Assembly (NCBI GenBank): GCA_947178115.1
Contig: CAMWXF010000016.1
Coordinates: forward strand, 1 to 13,043
DNA from: an uncultured Lachnospiraceae bacterium
GTDB taxonomy: Bacteria; Bacillota; Clostridia; Lachnospirales; Lachnospiraceae
Direction of reading: 5' to 3'
Length of the DNA: 13,043 nt
Part shown: positions 6,337-13,043 of the stretch, piece by piece
Layout: every line of letters starts with the position of its first letter
How positions within the stretch are numbered: position 1 is the first letter of the stretch
Program-made: the position numbers and the translations under genes
Notes under the pieces: model-generated
Databases searched by the model: none
What the model was told of the DNA's origin: nothing
Seen by the model: the letters and a program-made list of their open reading frames with translations, nothing else

Positions 6337-7865
6337 CAGAGAGAAGGAACATGGCAGATCATAATATAATGCAGTATACATCTACAAATGATGAGCAGGA
6401 ATCAGCCCTGCAGAATAAGTACATGGACGAGGCGGCGTTCTATGTGGATGCGTTGTCGAAGCAGCTTGGCCGGAAACCTTTGTGCTGTGTGACTACCTTT
6501 GGGTGTCAGATGAATGCCAGAGATTCTGAGAAACTGCTGGGTATCCTGACGCGGATCGGTTATCTGCCTACCGAAAAAGAGGAAGAAGCCGATTTCGTCA
6601 TATATAATACCTGTACCGTTCGGGATAATGCCAATCAGCGGGTTTACGGCCGACTGGGGTTCCTGAACAGTCTGAAACGTAAGAAACCTCATCTTAAGAT
6701 CGCATTGTGCGGCTGTATGATGCAGGAGAAGAGCGTAATTGAGAAAATCTGGCAAAGTTACCGGTTCGTGGATCTGATCTTCGGAACCCATAATATCTTC
6801 AAGTTTGCACAGCTTCTGGTGACAATGTTTGAAAATCAGGAGATGATCATCGATATCTGGCAGGAGACAGATCAGATCGTCGAAGAACTGCCGGTCAGTC
6901 GTAAATATCCTTATAAGTCGGGAATCAATATTATGTTCGGGTGTAATAATTTCTGCAGTTACTGTATTGTGCCCTATGTGAGAGGGCGGGAGCGCAGTAG
7001 AGACCCGAAAGAAATTATAAGAGAGATAGAACGTTTGGTGGCGGATGGCGTAGTGGAGGTTATGCTGTTAGGTCAGAATGTCAATTCTTATGGAAAGAAT
7101 CTGAAAGAGCCGATTACTTTTGCGCAGCTTTTGCAGGAAGTGGAACAGATTGACGGGCTGAAACGAATCCGGTTCATGACATCACACCCGAAGGATCTCT
7201 CAGACGAATTGATCGATGTGATGAAACATTCCACGAAGATATGCCGACACCTGCATCTGCCGGTTCAGGCAGGATCGGACCGGATACTGCAGGCGATGAA
7301 CAGACGCTACACGAAAGAACAGTATCTTTCGCTTGTGGAAAAGATTAAAACGGCCATGCCGGATATTGCCATTACCACAGATATTATTGTCGGTTTCCCC
7401 GGTGAGACATTAGAGGATGTGGAAGAGACTATTGATGTTGTACGCAAAGTACAGTATGATAACGCATTTACTTTTATCTATTCCAAGCGGACGGGCACGC
7501 CTGCAGCAGCGATGGAAAACCAGGTTCCGGAAGAGATCGTCAGGGAGGGCTTTGATAAACTCTTAAAAGTCGTGCAGGATACTGCGAGGGAGCGGGCAGC
7601 ACTTTTACAGGGAAAAGTTATGGAAGCGCTGGTAGAAGAAGTGAATGAGCAGGATGACTCCCTGCTGACCGGGCGGCTTTCCAATAATATGCTGGTTCAT
7701 TTCCCGGCAGGCGATATACAGATCGGGCAGCTTGTTATGGTGTCCCTTGATACCTGCCATGGGTTCTATTATACGGGACATGTAGTCGATAAAAAATTGA
7801 GCGAAGCTCAATTACGAGATTCGCTTCGCGAACTCGAAAAAACGCAGCAATTTCCTATAAAATAA
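6333..7865 (+). CDS. miaB: tRNA-2-methylthio-N6-dimethylallyladenosine synthase MiaB
   Basis: MiaB is a radical-SAM methylthiotransferase that converts i6A37 to ms2i6A37 in tRNAs reading UNN codons. The 510-aa product has the N-terminal UPF0004 domain with cluster cysteines C58 (FGCQMN), C94 (NTCTVR) and C128 (CGCMM), the radical-SAM CxxxCxxC at C204, C208 and C211, and a C-terminal TRAM domain at about 425-486. The region before C58 is long, as in Bacillus MiaB. The ATG at 6333 overlaps the DegV stop; an alternative ATG at 6351 has AAGGA only two bases upstream, so the start is uncertain by six codons. Unusual: residues 487-510 lie beyond the normal TRAM end, and 7790-7836, encoding most of this tail, is a copy of the double-hairpin repeat found after fakA and mutS. 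MiaA, the preceding enzyme, is encoded downstream. Confidence 0.96.
   Translation: MTERRNMADHNIMQYTSTNDEQESALQNKYMDEAAFYVDALSKQLGRKPLCCVTTFGCQMNARDSEKLLGILTRIGYLPTEKEEEADFVIYNTCTVRDNANQRVYGRLGFLNSLKRKKPHLKIALCGCMMQEKSVIEKIWQSYRFVDLIFGTHNIFKFAQLLVTMFENQEMIIDIWQETDQIVEELPVSRKYPYKSGINIMFGCNNFCSYCIVPYVRGRERSRDPKEIIREIERLVADGVVEVMLLGQNVNSYGKNLKEPITFAQLLQEVEQIDGLKRIRFMTSHPKDLSDELIDVMKHSTKICRHLHLPVQAGSDRILQAMNRRYTKEQYLSLVEKIKTAMPDIAITTDIIVGFPGETLEDVEETIDVVRKVQYDNAFTFIYSKRTGTPAAAMENQVPEEIVREGFDKLLKVVQDTARERAALLQGKVMEALVEEVNEQDDSLLTGRLSNNMLVHFPAGDIQIGQLVMVSLDTCHGFYYTGHVVDKKLSEAQLRDSLRELEKTQQFPIK
7790..7836 (+). repeat. Double-hairpin interspersed repeat, copy B (inside the miaB 3' end)
   Basis: TAAAAAA at 7790-7796 leads into hairpin 1 (7795-7813), a perfect 8-bp stem AATTGAGC/GCTCAATT with a GAA loop. 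Hairpin 2 follows at 7815-7836: CGAG/CTCG, bulged A7819, perfect TTCGC/GCGAA, TTC loop. Unlike copies A and C, the TAA is not in the gene's frame, so the copy is translated as part of DKKLSEAQLRDSLREL. Hairpin 1 is shorter and differs in sequence from copies A and C yet still pairs fully. Confidence 0.8.
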
Positions 7866-7885
7866 AGAAAGACGGTTAAAGATAA

Positions 7886-10531
7886 ATGGCAGAATTAACC
7901 CCCATGATGCAACAGTATCTGGAAACAAAAAAAGAATATCAGGATTGCATTCTTTTGTATCGTTTGGGAGATTTCTATGAAATGTTTTACGAGGATGCGC
8001 TTCTGGCCTCCAAAGAACTGGAAATCACGCTGACGGGCAAGAGCTGCGGACAGGAGGAACGGGCACCCATGTGCGGCGTACCTCATCATGCACTGGAAGG
8101 ATATCTGAGCAAGCTGGTATCTAAGGGGCATAAAGTCGCGATCTGCGAACAGATGGAGGACCCGAAACTTACCAAGGGAATCGTTAAGCGGGAAGTCGTG
8201 CGTATCGTGACGCCGGGAACGAATCTGAATCTGCAGGCCATAGAGGACTCTCGCAATAACTATCTTATCTGTGTTGCTTATTTACCCGGAAAAACAGGTA
8301 TATCCGTAGCGGATGTCACCACCGGAGATTATTATCTGACAGAAGTGGAGGATATTCGTAAGCTGCAGGATGAGATCAATAAATATGAACCTTCCGAGAT
8401 CGTCTGCAATGAGCAGTTTCTTGTCAGCGGTTATGAGATCGATGATCTGAGGGACCGTCTGGGTGTTACGGTCTATTCTTTGCAATCCCACTATTTTGAT
8501 GAGGATAATTGTCGTAAGATATTAATGAGACACTTCCGCGTAAACACGCTCTCCGGGCTGGGTATAGAGGACTTTCCGACGGGGCTGATCGCTGCGGGAG
8601 CGCTTTTACAATATTTGTACGAGACACAGAAGACGTCCCTTGCGCATTTTACGCACCTATATCCTTATCTTACAAATAAGTACATGTTGTTAGACAGTTC
8701 TACGAGACGTAATTTGGAATTGACCGAGACTCTTCGGGAGAAGCAGAAGAAAGGATCGCTGCTGGGAGTTCTCGATCGAACCAAAACCGCCATGGGTGGC
8801 CGGCTGCTGCGCAAATATATCGAACAGCCTTTGATCGACAAGGCTAAAATGGAGCAGAGACTGGATGCGGTAGAGGCGCTTAGTCAAAAAAGCGTAGACA
8901 GAGATGAACTGCGGGAGTATCTGAATACGATATACGATCTGGAACGGCTTCTTGGTAAGGTGAGCTATAAAACGGCAAATCCTCGTGATCTGATTGCTTT
9001 TCGCAATTCACTTGCCATGCTGCCATCCATTAAGACAGTGCTGGGTGATCTTGATGCGGCTCTTTTGCAGGACATCAATGACAGTATAGATTCTTTGGAG
9101 GATATCTACCATCTGATAGATGATTCAATCATAGAGGAACCGCCTATTTCGATCAGAGACGGCGGCATGATTAAAGAAGGGTTCAGCGATACCATAGATT
9201 CACTTCGCAGCGCCAAGACAGACGGCAAGAACTGGCTTGCCGAGCTGGAAGAGGCGGACAGGGAGCGCACGGGAATTAAGAATCTGCGCATCAAATATAA
9301 TAAAGTATTCGGCTATTATTTCGAGGTGACCAACTCCTATAAAGATCTTGTTCCGGAGGATTACATCCGCAAGCAGACACTGGCTAATGCGGAGCGTTAC
9401 ACCACACCCCGTCTGAAAGAGCTGGAAGACTCCATTCTCAATGCAGAGGATAAGCTGTCTTCTCTGGAGTACGATCTGTTCTGTGAAATCAGAGAGGCTA
9501 TTGCGGCCGAGATGGAACGCATTCAGAAGACAGCGAGAGCGATCGCGAAGCTGGATGTATTTTCTTCGCTGTCTTATGTAGCCGAGCGCAATCAATACAT
9601 ACGTCCTTCTCTCAACGAAAAGGGAATCATTGATATCAAAGGCGGCAGGCATCCCGTAGTGGAACAGATGATTGACCATGATATGTTTATTGAGAATGAC
9701 ACTTATCTGGATAACCGGAAACACTGTATTGCGGTGATTACGGGACCGAATATGGCGGGCAAGTCCACCTATATGCGTCAGACTGCCCTGATTGTTCTTT
9801 TAGCCCAGATCGGTTCTTTCGTACCGGCCAGAAAAGCAGACATCGGCATCGTGGACCGCATCTTTACCCGCGTAGGGGCTTCCGACGATCTTTCCAGCGG
9901 TCAGTCTACCTTTATGGTGGAGATGAATGAGGTCGCTAATATCTTAAGAAACGCTACTGTCAACAGCCTGTTGGTGTTAGACGAGATCGGCAGGGGCACA
10001 TCCACCTTCGACGGACTGAGTATTGCGTGGGCAGTCATCGAGCATATCAGTAACCGTAAGATTCTGGGGGCGAAGACGTTGTTCGCGACCCATTATCATG
10101 AGCTGACGGAACTGGAAGACAAGATGGATAATGTGAATAATTACTGCATTGCCGTTAAAGAAAAGGGCGATGATATCGTGTTTCTTCGCAAGATTATCAA
10201 GGGCGGCGCGGATAAAAGCTATGGCATACAGGTAGCGAAGCTGGCGGGTGTGCCGGATATGGTAATCGACCGTGCAAAAGAGATCGTGGAACAATTAAGC
10301 GACAACGATATTATTGAGAAGGTTCAGAATATTGAGGTCAATATCAAGAGCGAGAAACGCAAACCTGTGAAGTACGATGAAGTTGATCTGGAGCAGATGT
10401 CACTTTTTGACACAGTGAAGGATGAGGATATCATTAAGGAGCTGCAGGAGATTGATGTGGGACATCTGACGCCTGTGGATGCACTTAATACCTTATATCG
10501 TCTGCAAAATAAACTGAAAAACCGATGGTAA
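7886..10531 (+). CDS. mutS: DNA mismatch repair protein MutS
   Basis: The 881-aa product is a complete MutS, the dimeric mismatch-recognition ATPase. The N-terminus MAELTPMMQQYLETK leads to the mismatch-reading F30-Y-E32 within GDFYEMF. Connector, core and clamp domains occupy roughly 130-560. The ATPase domain shows Walker A GPNMAGKST at 620-628, GASDDLSSGQSTF near 665, Walker B LLVLDEIGRGTS with D699/E700, and ATHYHEL. A C-terminal QMSLFD at 837-842 resembles a sliding-clamp motif, and HLTPVDALNTLYRLQNKLK forms the terminal helix-turn-helix-like dimerisation segment. The ATG at 7886 fits the family start, but only a weak purine stretch precedes it, 20 bases after miaB, so translation may depend on coupling. 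Its TAA stop coincides with the start of repeat copy C. mutL follows after 88 bases. Confidence 0.98.
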   Translation: MAELTPMMQQYLETKKEYQDCILLYRLGDFYEMFYEDALLASKELEITLTGKSCGQEERAPMCGVPHHALEGYLSKLVSKGHKVAICEQMEDPKLTKGIVKREVVRIVTPGTNLNLQAIEDSRNNYLICVAYLPGKTGISVADVTTGDYYLTEVEDIRKLQDEINKYEPSEIVCNEQFLVSGYEIDDLRDRLGVTVYSLQSHYFDEDNCRKILMRHFRVNTLSGLGIEDFPTGLIAAGALLQYLYETQKTSLAHFTHLYPYLTNKYMLLDSSTRRNLELTETLREKQKKGSLLGVLDRTKTAMGGRLLRKYIEQPLIDKAKMEQRLDAVEALSQKSVDRDELREYLNTIYDLERLLGKVSYKTANPRDLIAFRNSLAMLPSIKTVLGDLDAALLQDINDSIDSLEDIYHLIDDSIIEEPPISIRDGGMIKEGFSDTIDSLRSAKTDGKNWLAELEEADRERTGIKNLRIKYNKVFGYYFEVTNSYKDLVPEDYIRKQTLANAERYTTPRLKELEDSILNAEDKLSSLEYDLFCEIREAIAAEMERIQKTARAIAKLDVFSSLSYVAERNQYIRPSLNEKGIIDIKGGRHPVVEQMIDHDMFIENDTYLDNRKHCIAVITGPNMAGKSTYMRQTALIVLLAQIGSFVPARKADIGIVDRIFTRVGASDDLSSGQSTFMVEMNEVANILRNATVNSLLVLDEIGRGTSTFDGLSIAWAVIEHISNRKILGAKTLFATHYHELTELEDKMDNVNNYCIAVKEKGDDIVFLRKIIKGGADKSYGIQVAKLAGVPDMVIDRAKEIVEQLSDNDIIEKVQNIEVNIKSEKRKPVKYDEVDLEQMSLFDTVKDEDIIKELQEIDVGHLTPVDALNTLYRLQNKLKNRW

Positions 10532-10593
10532 AAAAAGTTAATCGCAACGCGATTAACTTTGCGAGATTTGCTTGCTTGCGCTTCGCAAACTCG
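10529..10593 (+). repeat. Double-hairpin interspersed repeat, copy C (between mutS and mutL)
   Basis: The TAA of TAAAAAAA is the mutS stop. Hairpin 1 (10534-10560) is a perfect 12-bp stem around an AAC loop. Hairpin 2 (10562-10593) keeps CGAG/CTCG and the bulged A10566, but its inner stem is TTTGC/GCAAA instead of TTCGC/GCGAA, a compensated change, and its loop has grown from 3 to 13 bases through CTTG/CTTGCG-like duplication. The plus strand lacks a T run after hairpin 1; the minus strand would end in seven Us. It fills most of the gap before mutL. Confidence 0.8.
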
Positions 10594-10619
10594 AATATGC
10601 CAAGAAAGAATGAGAATGT

Positions 10620-12596
10620 ATGGCTCTTATTAATATATTAGATCATCAGACAATCGATAAAATAGCTGCCGGTGAGGTGGTGGAGCGTCCGTCCAGCGTG
10701 GTCAAGGAGCTTGTGGAGAATGCTATAGATGCAGGCGCTAGTGCCGTTACCGTAGAGATCAAGGACGGCGGGATTTCGCTGATCCGTGTCACGGATAACG
10801 GAGGCGGTATTGAAAAATCGCAGATACATAATGCTTTTCTGCGTCATGCCACCAGTAAAATTACATCCGCGGATGATTTGACCAAGTTAGTCAGCCTGGG
10901 ATTCCGTGGAGAGGCGCTGGCCAGTATCGCAGCGGTTGCCATGGTAGAGCTGATCTCCAAGACGCCGCAGGAGCTGACTGGTATTCGCTATGTGATCGAA
11001 GGCGGTATGGAGAAAGAGCAGGAAGAGATCGGCGCGCCGGAGGGAACGACCGTGCTTGTGAGAAATCTTTTCTATAATACGCCGCCCCGCAAGAAATTCC
11101 TGAAACAACCTCAGACAGAGGGCTCCTATGTAGCAGATTTGATGGAACACCTGGCTATGTCCAATCCCGACATTTCCTTTAAATTCATTATAAACGGGCA
11201 GACCAGATTCTACACGTCCGGCAATCATGAACTGCAGGAGATTATTTATCGGATCTACGGTAAGGAGATCGCGGCGCAGCTTGTTCCGATTCATTACGAG
11301 GATAAGGGAATTATAATTGACGGACTTCTGGGCAAACCGGTGATAAACCGTTCCAACCGCAATTATGAGATTTTCTATGTCAATGGCAGATACATTAAGA
11401 GCACACTGATAAGCAAGGCTATCGAGGAAGGGTATCGGGAATACCTTATGCAGCATAAGTTCCCGTTCTGTGTTCTGCATTTTACGATTGATACGGATCG
11501 AATCGATGTTAATGTGCATCCTACCAAGATGGAGATCCGCATCGCGGACGGCCCTGTGTTCTACGATACGGTGATGCGTGCGATTCACGAGGCGCTTCAT
11601 GAGACGGAGATGATCCCGCAGGTATCTCTCGTCAACAAGAAAGAGGATCAGGGTGAAAAGTCAAACCGGACAGCAGAGAAGGCGAAAGTATCCGTGCCGG
11701 AGCCCTTCGAAAAGAGAAGAATCGCGGAGGCTGCTTCCTGCCCGGCGAAATCGGATGCCATTGCAAGGATCTATCAGAAAAATCAGGCAAGCCGCAGTCA
11801 GTCGGATTCAGAGGGGCAGAACTCGCAGAAGACAGGAAATCAGGAAGCGACAATCGCCTATCAGCCGACTAATCTCAGAAAAATATCGGAGCAGGACAGT
11901 CTACGTGAAACGACAGACTATCATACAGCAGATCAATCTGTCGCCAAGAATTTACCGGCACAAAAGCCCGTACAGATGGAGCTTTTCGATGATAAGATTC
12001 TGTCCGAACAGGCGAGAGTTCATTTCGAGATCATCGGGCAGTTGTTCGACACCTACTGGCTGATCGCTTATGAGGACAAGCTTCTCATTGTGGATCAGCA
12101 TGCGGCCCATGAAAAAGTGAAATACGAGCGGTTCATGAAACGGTTTCGTGAGCATGATATCGCTTCACAGACGATCAATCCTCCCATCGTAGTGACCATG
12201 AGCGGCAAAGAGCGGGAATGCTATTTAAAACACGCGGAGGATTTCGAGGCATTAGGCTTTATGATTGAGGAATTCGGCGGCAATGACTATGCGATCCGCG
12301 GGGTTCCGTTAGATTTGTACGGATATGAAGAAAAAGAATTTTTTCGGGAAATACTGGACGAATTGGCGGACGAGTCCGTCACGGGTACGCCCGAGAGCAT
12401 CCGTATTCGCATTGCAACTATGGCGTGCAAAGCGGCAGTTAAGGGCAATATGCATATGAGCCACGAAGAAGCTGAGCAGCTCATAGACGAACTGCTGACA
12501 CTGGATAATCCCTATCATTGTCCCCACGGCAGACCAACTATTATATCCATGACAAAATATGAGCTTGAGAAGAAATTTAAGAGGATCGTAACCTGA
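10620..12596 (+). CDS. mutL: DNA mismatch repair protein MutL (endonuclease-type)
   Basis: The 658-aa product couples MutS mismatch recognition to strand incision. The GHKL ATPase domain (about 1-335) shows the catalytic E30 and N34 in ELVENAIDAGA, DNGGGI at 59-64 and FRGEAL at 95-100. A polar, low-complexity linker follows (about 340-450), then QMELFD at 452-457 and the dimerisation/endonuclease domain with DQHA..E....E at 492-503, MACKAAVKGN near 600 and CPHGRP at 634-639. These are the metal-site motifs of MutL from bacteria without MutH, so it should nick DNA itself. The ATG at 10620 matches the family N-terminus; only weak GAGA/GAAAG lies upstream, 26 bases after repeat copy C. Its TGA overlaps the miaA ATG by one base, indicating coupled translation. 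Confidence 0.97.
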   Translation: MALINILDHQTIDKIAAGEVVERPSSVVKELVENAIDAGASAVTVEIKDGGISLIRVTDNGGGIEKSQIHNAFLRHATSKITSADDLTKLVSLGFRGEALASIAAVAMVELISKTPQELTGIRYVIEGGMEKEQEEIGAPEGTTVLVRNLFYNTPPRKKFLKQPQTEGSYVADLMEHLAMSNPDISFKFIINGQTRFYTSGNHELQEIIYRIYGKEIAAQLVPIHYEDKGIIIDGLLGKPVINRSNRNYEIFYVNGRYIKSTLISKAIEEGYREYLMQHKFPFCVLHFTIDTDRIDVNVHPTKMEIRIADGPVFYDTVMRAIHEALHETEMIPQVSLVNKKEDQGEKSNRTAEKAKVSVPEPFEKRRIAEAASCPAKSDAIARIYQKNQASRSQSDSEGQNSQKTGNQEATIAYQPTNLRKISEQDSLRETTDYHTADQSVAKNLPAQKPVQMELFDDKILSEQARVHFEIIGQLFDTYWLIAYEDKLLIVDQHAAHEKVKYERFMKRFREHDIASQTINPPIVVTMSGKERECYLKHAEDFEALGFMIEEFGGNDYAIRGVPLDLYGYEEKEFFREILDELADESVTGTPESIRIRIATMACKAAVKGNMHMSHEEAEQLIDELLTLDNPYHCPHGRPTIISMTKYELEKKFKRIVT

Positions 12597-13043
12597 TGAA
12601 AAAGCCTTTAATTATACTGACCGGACCGACGGCAGTGGGAAAATCGGCGCTTTCCATTGAATTGGCTAAGCGGATCGACGGAGAGATTATTTCCGCAGAT
12701 TCCATGCAGGTGTACCGGCATATGGATATCGGATCCGCCAAGATCATGCCGGAGCAGATGGGCGGTATTCCTCATCATCTGATCGATATACTGGAGCCGA
12801 CAGAAGAGTTTAATGTGGTCATATTTCAGAAAAAGGCCAAAGAAGCGATGCATGAGATTTACGACAGAGGTCGTATTCCCATAGTCGTGGGTGGTACGGG
12901 CTTCTATATTCAGGCGCTTCTTTATGACGTTGATTTTACGGATAATGACGAGGATACAGCTCTGCGGGCAGAACTGGAAGAGATCGCGAAAGAGCAGGGC
13001 AGTAAAGCGTTGTATAATAGGCTTAAGGAGGTCGATCCGGAAT
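12596..13043 (+). CDS. miaA: tRNA dimethylallyltransferase MiaA (3' end outside window)
   Basis: The ATG at 12596 shares its A with the mutL TGA stop. The 149 codons visible before the window ends encode about half of MiaA. It transfers dimethylallyl from DMAPP to N6 of A37 in tRNAs that read UNN codons, producing i6A, the substrate of MiaB. Family features are the P-loop GPTAVGKS at residues 10-17, SADSMQVYR near 33-41 containing the catalytic-region aspartate, IPHHLID near 58-64, and VVGGTGFYIQALLYDVDF near 97-114. No frameshift is seen in the visible part. No separate promoter is evident, so it is probably read from the mutSL transcript, sometimes with miaB at the other flank as here. Confidence 0.96.
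   Translation, partial: MKKPLIILTGPTAVGKSALSIELAKRIDGEIISADSMQVYRHMDIGSAKIMPEQMGGIPHHLIDILEPTEEFNVVIFQKKAKEAMHEIYDRGRIPIVVGGTGFYIQALLYDVDFTDNDEDTALRAELEEIAKEQGSKALYNRLKEVDPE

Noticed and set aside
9200-9724. Open frame of 174 codons on the minus strand
   Set aside because: Antisense to conserved mutS core and clamp domains, with no initiation signal or family motif.
10534-10560. Hairpin 1 of copy C as an ordinary mutS terminator
   Set aside because: Only three Ts follow the stem on the plus strand before GCGAG. The U run is on the minus strand, and mutL downstream has no visible promoter of its own.
3121-10593. CRISPR-like array
   Set aside because: The three repeats are kilobases apart, separated by genes, and vary in length; there are no spacers or cas genes.
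10887-11600. Open frame of 237 codons on the minus strand
   Set aside because: It lies wholly antisense to the conserved mutL ATPase domain, has no ribosome binding site and no recognisable motif; it is a shadow of mutL codon use.
11653-12063. Open frame of 136 codons on the plus strand in another frame of mutL
   Set aside because: Arg/Ser-rich translation typical of an out-of-frame reading of the low-complexity MutL linker; no independent signal.

Overview
This window reads as a chromosomal housekeeping segment from a low-to-mid-GC Gram-positive bacterium of class Clostridia, most likely Lachnospiraceae. That placement is an inference from protein sequence style, the cysteine-containing L28, strong AGGAGG ribosome binding sites and gene order; no rRNA is present to confirm it. 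The order rpmB (reversed), asp23/yloU, fakA/yloV, recG matches what I recall of the Bacillus subtilis ylo region. I see no phage, IS, CRISPR, tRNA or rRNA.

Layout. Positions 13-531 hold a small coiled-coil protein with a C-terminal J-like domain. A bidirectional terminator (570-604) separates it from the convergent rpmB (627-812, minus). Between rpmB and asp23 (812-1064) lie two divergent promoters and a hairpin-rich rpmB leader. An Asp23-family gene (1064-1423) and fakA (1438-3123) follow as a pair. A structured 232-bp gap ends in a strong terminator (3298-3335) only 20 bp before recG (3356-5404). Then come a DegV/FakB-type lipid-binding gene (5470-6336), miaB (6333-7865), mutS (7886-10531), mutL (10620-12596) and miaA, cut by the window end. 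All genes after rpmB are on the plus strand, mostly tightly spaced or overlapping.

How the genes fit together. FakA is the ATP-dependent fatty acid kinase and the DegV protein is the kind of carrier (FakB) that presents the fatty acid to it. RecG remodels branched DNA. MutS and MutL form the mismatch repair core; MutL keeps the endonuclease motifs expected where MutH is absent, and both proteins carry a QMxLFD motif resembling a sliding-clamp site. MiaA and MiaB catalyse successive modifications of A37 in tRNAs and flank mutSL.

Most interesting point. A short interspersed element of 47-65 bp occurs three times in one orientation (3121-3175, 7790-7836, 10529-10593), each at the 3' end of a gene. 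Each copy has TAAAAAA, a sequence-variable hairpin, then a nearly constant hairpin with a bulged A and compensatory changes. After fakA and mutS the element begins exactly at the stop codon. At miaB it is one base out of register, is translated, and forms most of a 24-residue C-terminal tail. Read on the minus strand, each copy resembles two hairpins ending in a U-run terminator. I know of no named family that matches, but I could not search.
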